Shown piece after piece: positions 1 to 11,923 of a stretch of 64,000 nt of DNA (the stretch's first letter is position 1; each line of letters begins with the position of its first letter). The stretch is taken from NCBI GenBank assembly GCA_963921195.1, contig OY992537.1:63972400-64036399 (forward strand), given 5' to 3'. A model generated the notes under the pieces. It worked only from the letters and a program-made list of their open reading frames with translations. It searched no databases and had not been told where the DNA came from. Position numbers and translations under genes: made by a program. The stretch is from Pegoplata infirma (taxonomy: Eukaryota; Arthropoda; Insecta; Diptera; Anthomyiidae).

Positions 1-762
1 TCCTGAATGAAAATTTTTTACCAAAAATTTTTTCTCGCTGAATTTTATTTTTAAATTTTTTTTCTCAACATTAATTACATTAATTAAGAACATTTTGTCA
101 TATATTTTTTTATTCAAATAAATTTTTTTGCATGTTATATTTTTAAATCTTTTTAATTCTACGGGTTTTTTGGACTTTATTTAAGTCAGAAGAGGTTTAA
201 GGTCCTGCACTAAAAATCAAGAGGATAATAAAATATTTATTTTGTCCCTCCCCTTTTGTGGGCGTGCATATAACAAAATAACAAAAAAAAATGTTAATAC
301 TTAAGCGTCAATATCATAATAAATGAACTTGGAAAGTGCATACTGTCTTTTCTGGAAAATCAGACCCGGTTCGACATTACCAATTATCTACACAAAATTT
401 TTATACAAATAGGTCATGGTGCAGTAACCAATTACTGTTATTTAAGAGCGTATACATAACCAACCTTCAAATAATATGTCATTCAATACCCCTTCCATTT
501 GCTTTTTCAACAAACAAATAGTTTTCCTTAAAAGCCATAAAATGTGTTGTACTTATTTTTATCTCCCATTTTCACAGAACAGAAGTGATGCTGATGATGA
601 GAAAGGATTTTCACGTAAACAAATAACCATCAACTAACAAAATTTAAATACAAATGCGAGATGCTGAGTAGAATAAAATCCTACCAACAAAAAGAGTTCC
701 TCCTGTTTAGGCTGCCAAAAAACTAATTTGCATTTTAATTGTATCATTCACAATATAACAAA

Positions 763-766
<4 letters not shown>
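1..766. other. AT-rich DNA, no feature recognised
   Basis: Long A/T runs and short ORFs without recognisable content. No repeat boundary could be defined here. Confidence 0.5.
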
Positions 767-816
<50 letters not shown>

Positions 817-832
817 AACATACACACACACG
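767..832. repeat. (CA)n microsatellite
   Basis: Nearly uninterrupted CA dinucleotides with a few CAAA/CATA interruptions. The open frame across it is a translation of the repeat, not a gene. Confidence 0.97.
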
Positions 833-1062
833 TGTATACAAACGCACACACTCTCACACTCTATTTATACACGTTTATAGGGAGGTATAGAAATTTACAC
901 ACAAACTCTATTGTACGTGTTTATTTGAGGTTTCCCAATAATAGTGTTGCCAGATTATTTTTTATGTAATTATTTTATTAATTTAAAAAAAGCCAAATTA
1001 TTACTGAGCTTTGTTTAAAAAACTTTTTTATGAGAAGTGGTTCTTGAGAAGAGGTAACGCAA

Positions 1063-1140
1063 AAATTTCCAATTATATTTCAGAAATTTTCAATTATATT
1101 TCAGAAACTTTCAATTATATTTCAGAAATTTCCAATTATA
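1063..1140. repeat. Short tandem repeat, about 22-bp unit
   Basis: Three to four copies of a unit like TTTCAATTATATTTCAGAAA. Related phrases (TCCAATTATATTTCA) recur at 59500-59840, suggesting a dispersed repeat with this motif. Confidence 0.75.
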
Positions 1141-1611
1141 TAACTTAAGGTTTACGTATTTCGGAAAAAATAATGCATTTTCTATATTTTTTTGGGGCTA
1201 TTATATTACCGTTTCCATTTCTAAGGTTTTGCTGGGTTGCATATTACATTTTGTCATTCAACAATTAATTTATTTAACTCAGCAAACAATTTTCTATTTC
1301 CTGCTAAAAATTTAAAAAAAGAAAACCAATTTATTGTTAGTTACTAATGGCGTTTTCTTTTCTGGCAAAAAATGTGACATTTTGTAACATTTTTTTAATT
1401 CTTTGGATTTTTTGTGTTCTTTTCTAAAAAAATGCACAATTTTGAATCAAAATAATGTTCTTTTCTCAAAATATTGCCTGCCCGTGATGTAAAAAATGCA
1501 TATTTTCCACCCCAAAATCAAATAACGGTGTGAAAAACTGCCCTGTTTTTTCTCTCATGCAGCAAAACTCAAATTATGCGCACAAGTTAACTGGTGCTGT
1601 TGTGGTGCAGA

Positions 1612-1995
1612 GTAGAGATGGGCACGTGAGTGACTTTTGAATCACACTCACTCACGCTCACGACATGAATTTTTGAATCACTCACACTTACTCACGAGCA
1701 TATTTTTTCTATTCACACTAACTCAAAATCACGTGAGTAAATTTAATACAACTCACACTCACGTGCACTTACGCAAGCTTCACTCACTCATGTTGACTCA
1801 CACTCACGAAATTCTTATTTATAAAAAAAAAAAAATCTAAAATCTTTCAAAATTTTCAGCAAAATTAAAAGTTCAGCGAAATTTTAAATTTTTTTTAGTT
1901 TTTTTCGGACGAAATCTTAAATTAATTCAAATTTTAAAATTTTTTTGTTGCTTTTTTTGGTACAAAAAAATCACGTGAATCACGTTCTAATCACG
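1612..1995. repeat. CACGTGAGTGA-type repeat (possible hAT-like MITE end)
   Basis: Starts TAGAGATGGGCACGTGAGTGA and continues as a dense set of 'CACTCACTCACG' variants. It is closely similar in order to 46138-46310, and related sequence occurs at 44827-44945 and 47810-47930. TAGAGATGGG resembles a hAT-type terminus, but no opposite end or target duplication was found. Confidence 0.55.
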
Positions 1996-2164
1996 TGGCC
2001 AACATATTTTTTTTATTCTGGTATTTTGTTTTAAATACGTATTAGTAGTATTTTTTATTTAATAATGTTTTTGTTTTAAATAATTTAATATTTTTTTAGA
2101 AAAAAAATTGATTTTCATATAAAATTGACTAAAAAAAATAATTTAAAAGCAAAACAAATAAAAA

Positions 2165-2240
2165 AAATATGTGATGGCCATCGCCGGGATTCGAACCTGA
2201 CCTGCCGGCAATATAAGCGAAAAACACATCCATCGAACAT
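2165..2240 (-). other. tRNA-like relic (box B and acceptor side)
   Basis: On the minus strand, GGTTCGAATCCCGGCGATGG is a good T-arm/box B followed by acceptor-like sequence. The 5' half does not fold as a tRNA. Most likely a decayed tRNA-derived SINE head rather than a functional tRNA. Confidence 0.45.
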
Positions 2241-2249
2241 TCGCATTTT

Positions 2250-2607
2250 TTGATTCAAAGTTAGGACCCAATAAGGTCGACATATTTGAAGATTTGAATG
2301 TCTTGTTGAGGGTCGCCATCGATTTTAATCCGAGATTTTGCTCTGTTTTGCTCTATCTTGCTTAGTTTTCGAGATATTAGCATATTCAATTCTAATATTC
2401 CAAATTCGGTGAGAGCGAAAATATGAGATGCTCATGAGAATTTTTATTCATTCACCAGCACACGCAATTTTTCGTTTTTCAGTTCTCACACACAAGCAGT
2501 GAAGCAGTTTCATTATTGGGCTTCTTTTGTAGCACAATAATGAAACTGTTTGTGTTTATTTTATTTTCAATGATTGGTAAGAATAATTGAGTAAATCCAA
2601 ACCTTGA
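2250..2607. repeat. Dispersed repeat copy 1 (paralogue of 14700-14990 plus 15975-16045)
   Basis: Shares order and near-identity with the second locus, from 'caaagttaggacccaata' through 'cttgcttagttttcgagat' to 'tcaatgattggt' and 'aaccttga'. This copy is contiguous where the second is interrupted by about 1 kb, and it ends where the LINE poly(A) begins. Confidence 0.75.
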
Positions 2608-2759
2608 TTTTTTTTTTTTTTTTCAAAGTTTATTTATTACAACTGAGTACAATTAAGGCTCATCTAGTAATATACATTTCAATAAATAATCACGGGTAGT
2701 TAGGATAAAACCCATTGGTTATACCCAACATTTAAGCAAGAATACATTTTGTAGAAAAT

Positions 2760-2907
2760 TTAGTCATTCGCCAGATACAAATCCGTTGGCAAAGTTCTCT
2801 TTAATCTTCTATGCTGCAAGGGATTTAGAATCACTTCTCGAAGATCTTCATTCTCGTGATTTAGTAGTTTTTGCGCATGTTTTTTTGCATATATCTTGAT
2901 CACATCG
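2760..2907 (-). pseudogene. LINE ORF2 C-terminus with stop codon
   Basis: Encodes DVIKIYAKKHAQKLLN... HRRLKRTLPTDLYLAND and a TAA stop, typical of Jockey-family ORF2 ends. The frame continues on the other side of the 2912-3514 insertion. Confidence 0.8.
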
Positions 2908-2911
2908 TTTA

Positions 2912-3514
2912 CGCACAGAAAAAAATATGGAGGAAACAAATTTGAGTAATCACTTGTTTAATTTTTTAAAAAAAATTTGAGTAATTTTTTAATTGACGCA
3001 ATTAAAAATTTACTCAAAAATTGAAAATAAAATTTGAGTAAATAATTTAATACAAATTTAATATTTTTTTTTATTTATTTTTTTTTCTCTTGGTGTTTTG
3101 AATTCTCATTTAGTTTATTGTTTTTTGTATATGTATATGAAAGTTTGAAATCATCTTTATAAAATTTTACTTTGTCTTGAAGACATAAGTATATTTGGTA
3201 AAGTTTGTAAAAGCAATTTTTTTGGAAAAAATATTAGAAACTTTTTAAACTTTTTAAAAAAATAATTTGATACATTTTGAGTAAATTTTTACTTGACACA
3301 ATTAAAAAGTTACTTAAAAATATTAAACAATCTTAAGTAAAGATTTAATTGTGTGAATTAATAATTTACTCAAATTTTTTATTAAGCATTTAATAATTTT
3401 TTATTAAAAGTTTACTCAATACTATTAAATCGTTTACTGGTGGAAAATTGAGTAATTTTTTACTCAATAGTATTAAAAATTTACTCAAAATTTTTTTTTA
3501 TTTTTTTCTGTGCG
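2912..3514. mobile_element. 603-bp non-autonomous element, TTTA duplication, ends CGCACAGAAAA
   Basis: Inverted ends CGCACAGAAAAAAATA. Flanked by TTTA at 2908-2911 and 3515-3518; removing one copy restores the LINE frame (ILN|DVIK). The body is made of TTTAATTAA-like and 'gagtaaatttttaat' segments. Related sequence lies at 15000-15470 and 30620-31110. No coding capacity. Confidence 0.82.
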
Positions 3515-3561
3515 TTTAGTATATTTAAATCTCTGTGAATGTCATCATTTCTGATATACCA

Positions 3562-3745
3562 CACTCACAGCAAAATACGGTTGTCTCAACCGTACAAGGT
3601 TCCAACCTCAGATTGAGGTTACGGCAACCGGTAAATATACGGTTGTAGCAACCGACAATTTACAGTTGTGGCAACCGGCAAATTCCGGTTGCAGCAACCT
3701 CAAATAACGACATTTGCCGGTTGTAGCAACTGTATTGCCGGTTGC
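3562..3745. repeat. Subterminal GGTTGNNNCAACC palindrome cluster (element A left end)
   Basis: Contains GGTTGTCTCAACC, GGTTGTAGCAACC, GGTTGCAGCAACC and related units. Matching clusters are at 6940-7180, 7465-7690 and 11735-11905. They look like repeated protein-binding sites near the element ends. Confidence 0.85.
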
Positions 3746-3959
3746 TCCAACCAGAGCTGTGTTTAATATATTTTCGATGTTATGCCAAAATACAAAATAA
3801 AATTCCAAAAATAAAACACATTTTTTATTTTGCTTTTTTTATTGTTTGAAAAAAAAATATAGTTTTATTAATGACTTATACTAAAAATACCAACCCAAAT
3901 GTTACATTTTTAGGCGGTTTTAATTCGTTTGCTAAAAATCCGATACAAAGAATACTTCT

Positions 3960-6620
3960 TCTCAGAATCTGAGACTTTTTCTAAAGGAAAAATGTCTTAA
4001 AATCTGAGAATTTTTCTTTAGGCGAAATGTCTCGGAATCTGAGACTTTGTCTCAGATTCTGAGACAGTTTTTCTATAGAAAAAGTCTCAGATTCTCAGAC
4101 AGTTTTTCTATAGAAAAAGTCTCAGATTCTCAGACAGTTTTCTATAGAAAAAGTCTCAGATTCTCAGACAGTTTTTCTATAGAAAAAGTCTCAGATTCTG
4201 AGACAGTTTTTCTATAGAAAAAGTCTCAGATTCTGCGACAGTTTTTCTATAGGAAAAGTCTCAGATTCTGAGACAGTTTTTCTATAGAAAAAGTCTCAGA
4301 TTCTGAGACAGTTTTTCTATAGAAAAAGTCTCAGATTCTGAGACAGTTTTTCTATAGAAAAAGTCTCAGATTCTGAGACAGTTTTTCTATAGAAAAAGTC
4401 TCAGATTCTGAGACAGTTTTTCTATAGAAAAAGACTCAGATTCTGAGACAGTTTTTCTATAGAAAAAGTCTCAGATTCTGAGACAGGTTTTCTATAGAAA
4501 AAGTCTCAGATTCTGAGACAGTTTTTCTATAGAAAAAGTCTCAGATTCTGAGACAGTTTTTCTATAGAAAAAGTCTCAGATTCTGAGACAGTTTTTCTAT
4601 AGAAAAAGTCTCAGATTCTGAGACAGTTTTTCTATAGAAAAAGTCTCAGATTCTGAGACAGTTTTTCTATAGAAAAAGTCTCAGATTCTGAGACAGTTTT
4701 TCTATAGAAAAAGTCTCAGATTCTGAGACAGTTTTTCTATAGAAAAAGTCTCAGATTCTGAGACAGTTTTTCTATAGAAAAAGTCTCAGATTCTGAGACA
4801 GTTTTTCTATAGAAAAAGTCTCAGATTCTGAGACAGTTTTTCTATAGAAAAAGTCTCAGATTCTGAGACAGTTTTTCTATAGAAAAAGTCTCAGATTCTG
4901 AGACAGTTTTTCTATTCTGAGACAGTTCTCAGATTCTGAGACAGTTTTTCTATAGAAAAAGTCTCAGATTCTGAGACAGATTTTCTATAGAAAAAGTCTC
5001 AGATTCTGAGACAGTTTTTCTATAGAAAAATTCTCAGATTCTGAGACAGTTTTTCTATAGAAAAAGTCTCAGATTCTGAGACAGTTTTTCTATAGAAAAA
5101 GTCTCAGATTCTGAGACAGTTTTTCTATAGAAAAAGTCTCAGATTCTGAGACAGTTTTTCTATAGAAAAAGTCTCAGATTCTGAGACAGTTTTTCTATAG
5201 AAAAAGTCTCAGATTCTGAGACATTTTTTCTATAGAAAAATTCTCAGATTTTGAGACATTTTTTCTTTAGAAAAAGTCTCAGATTCTGAGACATTTTTTC
5301 TTTAGAAAAAGTCTCAGACTCTGAGACATTTTTTCTATAGAAAAAGTCTCAGATTCTGAGACATTTTTTTTTATAGAAAAAGACTCATATTCTGAGACAT
5401 TTTTTCTGTAGAAAAAGTCTCAGATTCTGATTCTGAGATTTTTTGTAGAAAAAGACTCATATTCTGAGACATTTTTTCTATTGAAAAATTCTCAGATTCT
5501 GAGACATTTTTTCTTTAGAAAAAGTCTCAGATTCTGAGACATTTTTTCTTTAGAAAAAGTCTCAGACTCTGAGACATTTTTTCTATAGAAAAAGTCTCAG
5601 ATTCTGAGACATTTTTTCTTTAGAAAAAGTCTCAGATTCTGAGACATTTTTTCTTTAGAAAAAGTCTCAGATTCTGAGACATTTTTTCTTTAGAAAAAGT
5701 CTCAGATTCTGAGAAATTTTTTCTATAGAAAAAGTCTCAGATTCTGAGACATTTTTTCTATAGAAAAAGTCTCAGATTCTGAGACATTTTTCTATAGAAA
5801 AAGTCTCAGATTCTGAGACATTTTTTCTATAGAAAAAGTCTCAGATTCTGAGACATTTTTTCTATAGAAAAAGTCTCAGATTCTGAGACATTTTTTCTGT
5901 AGAAAAAGTCTCAGATTCTGAGACATTTTTTTTTATAGAAAAAGACTCATATTCTGAGACATTTTTTCTATAAAAAAATTCTCAGATTCTGAGACATTTT
6001 TTCTTTAGAAAAAGTCTCAGATTCTGAGACATTTTTTCTTTAGAAAAAGTCTCAGACTCTGAGACATTTTTTTCTATAGAAAAAGTCTCAGATTCTGAGA
6101 CATTTTTTCTATAGAAAAAGTCTCAGATTCTGAGACATTTTTTCTATAGAAAAAGTCCCAGATTCTGAGACATTTTTTCTATAGAAAAAGTCCCAGATTC
6201 TGAGACATTTTTTCTATAGAAAAAGTCTCAGATTCTGAGACAGTTTTTCTATAGAAAAAGTCTTAGATTCTGAGACAGTTTTTCTATAGAAAAAGTCTCA
6301 GATTCTGAGACATTTTTTCTTTAGAAAAAGTCTCAGATTCTGAGGCATTTTTTCTATAGAAAAAGTCTCAGATTCTGAGACATTTTTTCTATAGAAAAAG
6401 TCTCAGATTCTGACATTTTTTCTATTGAAAAAGTCTCAGATTCTGATAAATTTTTTTATAGAAAGAGTCTCAGATTCTGAGAATTTTTTTATAGATAAAG
6501 TCTCAGGTTCTAAGAAATTTTTCTATACAAAAAGGCTTATATTCTGAGACAATTTTTCTATAGAAAAAGTCTCAGGCTTTGAGAAATTTTTTCCATAGAA
6601 AAAGTCTCAGATTCTGAATT
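3960..6620 (+). repeat. 35-bp satellite array inside element A
   Basis: Monomer = GTCTCAGATTCTGAGAC, AG, TTTTTCTATAGAAAAA: a 17-bp palindrome with a central T, a 2-bp link and a perfect 16-bp palindrome. About 76 copies by length. The first half (to about 5220) is very uniform with link 'AG'; the second half mostly has ACATTTTTTC and CTTTAG variants and decays toward the right edge. Confidence 0.97.
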
Positions 6621-7196
6621 ATTCTTTTCACTGTTTTTATATTACCATTTCCTGAAAAATCCAAATTTGAGGACTTCCATCTCATAGCGTTAATTTTTGA
6701 TCCATTTTTAAATTGATGCGAGAGTTTAGCATATTTCATTATTTCTATAAATTAAAAGAAGAAAAACGGCATTAGTTAAACTATTGGATCATTTAAAGTA
6801 CAAAAACTTACCCCATTAAATCTATAAATTCCTGTTTTTTCATAAAATGTTGAAATTTTGAGAAAAAATAAATGTATTCCTCAATATTTTTTTATTTAAT
6901 GACATTGAATTTTTTGAAGTTTTGTTATTTTAATTATCAGTTGAGGGAACCGAGAACTTGAGGTTGTTGCAACCGGCAAATGTCGTTATTTACGGTTGCT
7001 ACAACCGGGGTTTGCAGTTGTAGCAACTTTTTTTTTAATTTTGTGGCAACTGGCACAAAAATATTTTAAAAAAGTTATAACAACCTCAATTTACGGTTGC
7101 TGCAACCGCGTACGGTTGGGACAACCGCAAGCCGGTTACGACAACCGTATTGCGGTTGTGGCAACCTCATTCTAACCGATTTTTTATGTGAGTGCA

Positions 7197-7444
7197 TGGA
7201 CTATTTGTTATCAGCCGAAGGATCTTATTTTGGAAGGTTTGTATAATTTTAATATTAGACTTCGCTGTACAGCCCCAGATTTGGATGCCATACGTCAATT
7301 TTGGTTTAAGGATTTGCTGGTAAAGTAGTAGTTTGTTCTGCATCGATATTTCTGAGTAAGGACTAAAAAGTACATCTCTCTTAGATTAATCTTTAATTCT
7401 TCAATTTTTTTCTTAACATGCTCCTTCCATTTCAGTTTTGCATC
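7197..7444 (-). pseudogene. LINE ORF2 middle fragment between the two satellite elements
   Basis: Encodes DAKLKWKEHVKKKIEEL, then after a frameshift TYGIQIWGCTAKSNIK and FQNKILRLITNSPW. These are standard residues of Jockey-type reverse transcriptases after the thumb region. The 248-bp piece is all that separates elements A and B. Confidence 0.85.
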
Positions 7445-7446
7445 TA

Positions 7447-10400
7447 CACTCACATAAAAAATCGGTTAGAATGAGGTTGCCACAACCGCAGTACGGTTGT
7501 CGCAACCGGATTACGGTTGCTGCAACTGTCTTGCGGTTATCACAACCGTATCCGGTTGCAGCAACCGTAAATTGAGGTTGTTAAAACTTTTTTAAAATAT
7601 TTTTGTGCCAGTTGCCACAAACTCAAAAAAAAGTTGCTACAACTTCCAACCCCGGTTGCGGCAACCGTAAATTGAGGTTGTTGTAACTTTTTATATTAAA
7701 CACAGTTTTAAATGTCATAAAATTAAAACAAAAAAAAAATATATTTAAAAAAGTTTTTTAGGAATATTAAACTATTGAGGTGAAATCTGAAAAATAAGAG
7801 GGAAAATAATATTAAAATCGTAAGTAAACTATTAAATTATCTCTTTAAATCATGTATTTAATTAATAATTTGTTTCTCTTAGTCAAATTTGTAGAAATAA
7901 TGGAATGATAACAAATGGCAGTCTGAAAGTGCAATTTTCTATCCATAACTAAAAGGTTTGTTGTAAAATATGTACATAAAACAGGAAATGCGTAACACAA
8001 ACGCATTTTTTTGTTTGCTTTAAACTAGCAAAATGGTCAAAAAACTTACGCTATGGAGGAAGACATGAAATCGGAGGAACTAAAACTGTTTATCCACCAA
8101 ACATTATGGCGCTGCACAAAGAGGTGAAAATGGTAGAAATAAGACATCTGATAAATAGGAAACTATAGGAAAAGTGTCAGAACCCACGCTAATATCTCTG
8201 AATCCATACCTTTTAGACTTTTTTAGAATCTGAGACTTTTTCTATAGAAAAACTGTCTCAGAATCTGAGACTTTTTCTATAGAAAAACTGTCTCAGAATC
8301 TGAGACTTTTTCTACAGAAAAGCTGTCTCAGAATCTGAGAATTTTTTTATAGAAAAACTGTCTCAGAATCTGAGACTTTTTCTATAGAAAAACTGTCTCA
8401 GAATCTGAGACTTTTTCTATAGAAAAACTGTCTCAGAATCTGACACTTTTTCTATAGAAAAACTGTCTCAGAATCTGATACTTTTTCTATAGAAAAACTG
8501 TCTCAGAATCTGAGACTTTTTCTATAAAAAAACTGTCTCAGAATCTGAGACTTTTTCTATAGAAAAACTGTCTCAGAATCTGAGACTTTTTCTATAGAAA
8601 AACTGTTTCAGAATCTGAGACTTTTTCTATAGAAAAACTGTCTCAGAATCTGAGACTTTTTCTATAGAAAAACTGTCTCAGAATCTGAGACTTTTTCTAT
8701 AGAAAAACTGTCTCAGAATCTGAGACTTTTTCTATAGAAAAACTGTCTCAGAATCTGAGACTTTTTCTATAGAAAAACTGTCTCAGAATCTGAGACTTTT
8801 TCTATAGAAAAACTGTCTCAGAATCTGAGACTTTTTCTATAGAAAAACTGTCTCAGAATCTGAGACTTTTTCTATAGAAAAACTGTCTCAGAATCTGAGA
8901 CTTTTTCTATAGAAAAACTGTCTCAGAATCTGAGACTTTTTCAATAGAAAAACTGTCTCAGAATCTGAGACTTTTTATATAGAAAAACTGTCTCAGAATC
9001 TAAAACTTTTTGTATAGAAAAACTGTCTCAGAATCTGAGACTTTTTCTATAGAAAAACTGTCTCAGAATCTGAGACTTTTTCTATAGAAAAACTGTCTCA
9101 GAATCTGAGACTTTTTCTATAGAAAAACTGTCTCAGAATCTGAGACTTTTTCTATAGAAAAACTGTCTCAGAATCTGAGACTTTTTCTATAGAAAAACTG
9201 TCTCAGAATCTGAGACTTTTTCTATAGAAAAACTGTCTCAGAATCTGAGACTTTTTCTATAGAAAAACTGTCTCAGAATCTGAGACTTTTTCTATAGAAA
9301 AACTGTCTCAGAATCTGAGACTTTTTCTATAGAAAAACTGTCTCAAAATCTGAGACTTTTTCTATAGAAAAACTGTCTCAGAATCTGAGACTTTTTCTAT
9401 AGAAAAACAGTCTCAGAATCTGAGACTTTTTCTATAGAAAAACTGTCTCAGAATCTGAGACTTTTCCTATTGAAAAACTGTCTCAGAATCTGAGACTTTC
9501 CTATAGAAAAAATGTCTCAGAAAACTAGGACTTTTTCTATAGAAAAACTGCCTCAGAAAACTGAGAATTTTTCTATAGAAAAATTGTCTCAGAAAACTGA
9601 GACTTTTTCTATAGAAAACTGTCTCAGAAAACTGAGACTTTTTCTATAGAAAAACTGTCTCAGAATCTGAGACTTTTTCTATAGAAAAACTGTCTCAGAA
9701 TCTGAGACTTTTTCTATAGAAAAACTGTCTCAGAATCTGAGACTTTTTCTATAGAAAAACTGTCTCAGAATCTGAGACTTTTTCTATAGAAAAACTGTCT
9801 CAGAATCTGAGACTTTTTCTATAGAAAAACTGTCTCAGAATCTGAGACTTTTTCTATAGAAAAACTGTCTCAGAATCTGAGACTTTTTCTATAGAAAAAC
9901 TGTCTCAGAATCTGAGACTTTTTCTATAGAAAAACTGTCTCAGAATCTGAGACTTTTTCTATAGAAAAACTGTCTCAGAATCTGAGACTTTTTCTATAGA
10001 AAAACTGTCTCAGAATCTGAGACTTTTTCTATAGAAAAACTGTCTCAGAATCTGAGACTTTTTCTATAGAAAAACTGTCTCAGAATCTGAGACTTTTTCT
10101 ATAGAAAAACTGTCTCAGAATCTGAGACTTTTTCTATAGAAAAACTGTCTCGGAATCTGAGACTTTTTCTATAGAAAAAATGTCTCAGAATCTGAGACTT
10201 TTTCTATAGAAAAAATGTCTCAGAATCTGAGACTTTTGCTATAGAAAAACTGTCTCAGAATCTGAGACTTTTTCTATAGAAAAACTGTCTCAGAATCTGA
10301 GACTTTTTCTATAGAAAAACTGTCTCAGAATCTGAGACTTTTTCTATAGAAAAACTGTCTCAGAATCTGAGACTTTTTCTATAGAAAAACTGTCTCAGAA

Positions 10401-11921
10401 TCTGAGACTTTTTCTATAGAAAAACTGTCTCAGAATCTGAGACTTTTTCTATAGAAAAACTGTCTCAGAATCTGAGACTTTTTCTATAGAAAAACTGTCT
10501 CAGAATCTGAGACTTTTTCTATAGAAAAACTGTCTCAGAATCTGAGACTTTTTCTATAGAAAAACTGTCTCAGAATCTGAGACTTTTTCTATAGAAAAAC
10601 TGTCTCAGAATCTGAGACTTTTTCTATAGAAAAACTGTCTCAGAATCTGAGACTTTTTCTATAGAAAAACTGTCTCAGAATCTGAGACTTTTTATATAGA
10701 AAAACTGTCTCAGAATCTAAAACTTTTTGTATAGAAAAACTGTCTCAGAATCTGAGACTTTTTCTATAGAAAAACTGTCTCAGAATCTGAGACTTTTTCT
10801 ATAGAAAAACTGTCTCAGAATCTGAGACTTTTTCTATAGAAAAACTGTCTCAGAATCTGAGACTTTTTCTATAGAAAAACTGTCTCAGAATCTGAGACTT
10901 TTTCTATAGAAAAACTGTCTCAGAATCTGAGACTTTTTCTATAGAAAAACTGTCTCAGAATCTGAGACTTTTTCTATAGAAAAACTGTCTCAGAATCTGA
11001 GACTTTTTCTATAGAAAAACTGTCTCAGAATCTGAGACTTTTTCTATAGAAAAACTGTCTCAGAATCTGAGACTTTTTCTATAGAAAAACTGTCTCAGAA
11101 TCTGAGACTTTTTCTATAGAAAAACTGTCTCAGAATCTGAGACTTTTTCTATTGAAAAACTGTCTCAGAATCTGAGACCTTTTCTATAGAAAAACTGTCT
11201 CAGAATCTGAGATTTTTCTATAGAAAAACTGTCTCAGAATCTGAGATTTTTCTATAGAAAACTGTCTCAGAATCTGAGATTTTTCTATAGAAAAACTGTC
11301 TCAGAATCTGAGACTTTTTCTATAGAAAAACTGTCTCAGAATCTGAGACTTTTTCTATAGAAAAACTGTCTCAGAATCTGAGACTTGTTCTATAAAAAAA
11401 CTGTCTCAGAATCTGTGACTTTTTCCGGGACATTTTTATTATAGAAAAAGATTCAGATTTTTCCTATAGAAAAATTTTCATATTCTGAAATATTTTTCCT
11501 AAAGAAAAAGTTTCAGATTCTGAGAAGAAGAATTCTTTGTATCGGATTTTTAGTAAACGAATTAAAACCACATAAAAATGTTACATTAAGTTTATTATAT
11601 TTAGTATTAAGTCATTTATATGTATAACTATATTTTATAACAATAAAAAAAGCAAAAAAAAAAATTAAAAAACGTTGGTATTTAATTTTGTATTTTGGCA
11701 TAATATCGAAAATATATTAAACACAGCTATGGTTGGGACAACCCGCAATACGGTTGCCATAACCGGCAAATGCCGTTATTTGAGGTTGCTGCAACCGGCA
11801 TTTGTCGGTTGCCACAACTGTAAATTGTCGGTTGCTACAACCGTATATTTACCGGTTGCTGCAACCTCAATCGGAGGTTGGAACCTTTTACGGTTGAGAC
11901 AACCGTATTTTGCTGTGAGTG
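7447..11921. mobile_element. Element B: inverted relative of element A, 4.5 kb
   Basis: Ends CACTCACATAAAAAATCGG and, inverted, CACTCACAGCAAAATACGG, in the opposite order to element A. Flanked by TA at 7445-7446 and 11922-11923; removing one copy restores LINE sequence ACG CTA GAT GCA (TLDA). The satellite core (about 8215-11530) is the reverse complement of that in A. Both ends carry GGTTGNNNCAACC palindromes. No transposase. Confidence 0.88.
8215..11530 (-). repeat. 35-bp satellite array inside element B (inverted orientation)
   Basis: Same monomer as in element A but reverse complemented; about 95 copies by length. A variant block (CTTTTTATATAG followed by CTAAAACTTTTTGTATAG) occurs near 8971 and again near 10688, about 1.72 kb apart, showing a duplication of about 49 monomers within the array. 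Confidence 0.97.
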
Positions 11922-11923
11922 TA

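Larger units (their letters stand above)
3562..7194. mobile_element. Element A: satellite-carrying transposon, 3.6 kb, 2-bp target duplication
   Basis: Ends are CACTCACAGCAAAATACGG and, inverted, CACTCACATAAAAAATCGG. Flanked by CA at 3560-3561 and 7195-7196; removing one copy restores CCATGG in the LINE and its residues SPWYIRN. Structure: about 180 bp of GGTTGNNNCAACC palindromes at the left end, unique AT-rich DNA, the 35-bp satellite (about 3960-6620), more unique DNA, and a second palindrome cluster at 6940-7180. No transposase. Confidence 0.88.

Noticed and set aside
739..969. 76-codon ORF over the CA tract
   Set aside because: His/Thr alternation is a translation of (CA)n.
3608..3808. 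66-codon minus-strand ORF, nearly identical to a plus-strand ORF at 11675-11929
   Set aside because: The match comes from the inverted ends of elements A and B, including the GGTTGNNNCAACC palindromes. Shared ancestry of the DNA explains the protein similarity; no domain or codon constraint is visible.
3960..11530. CRISPR-like appearance of the regular repeats
   Set aside because: Monomers are directly adjacent with no unique spacers, and the surrounding DNA is animal nuclear DNA with a spliced gene. It is satellite DNA.
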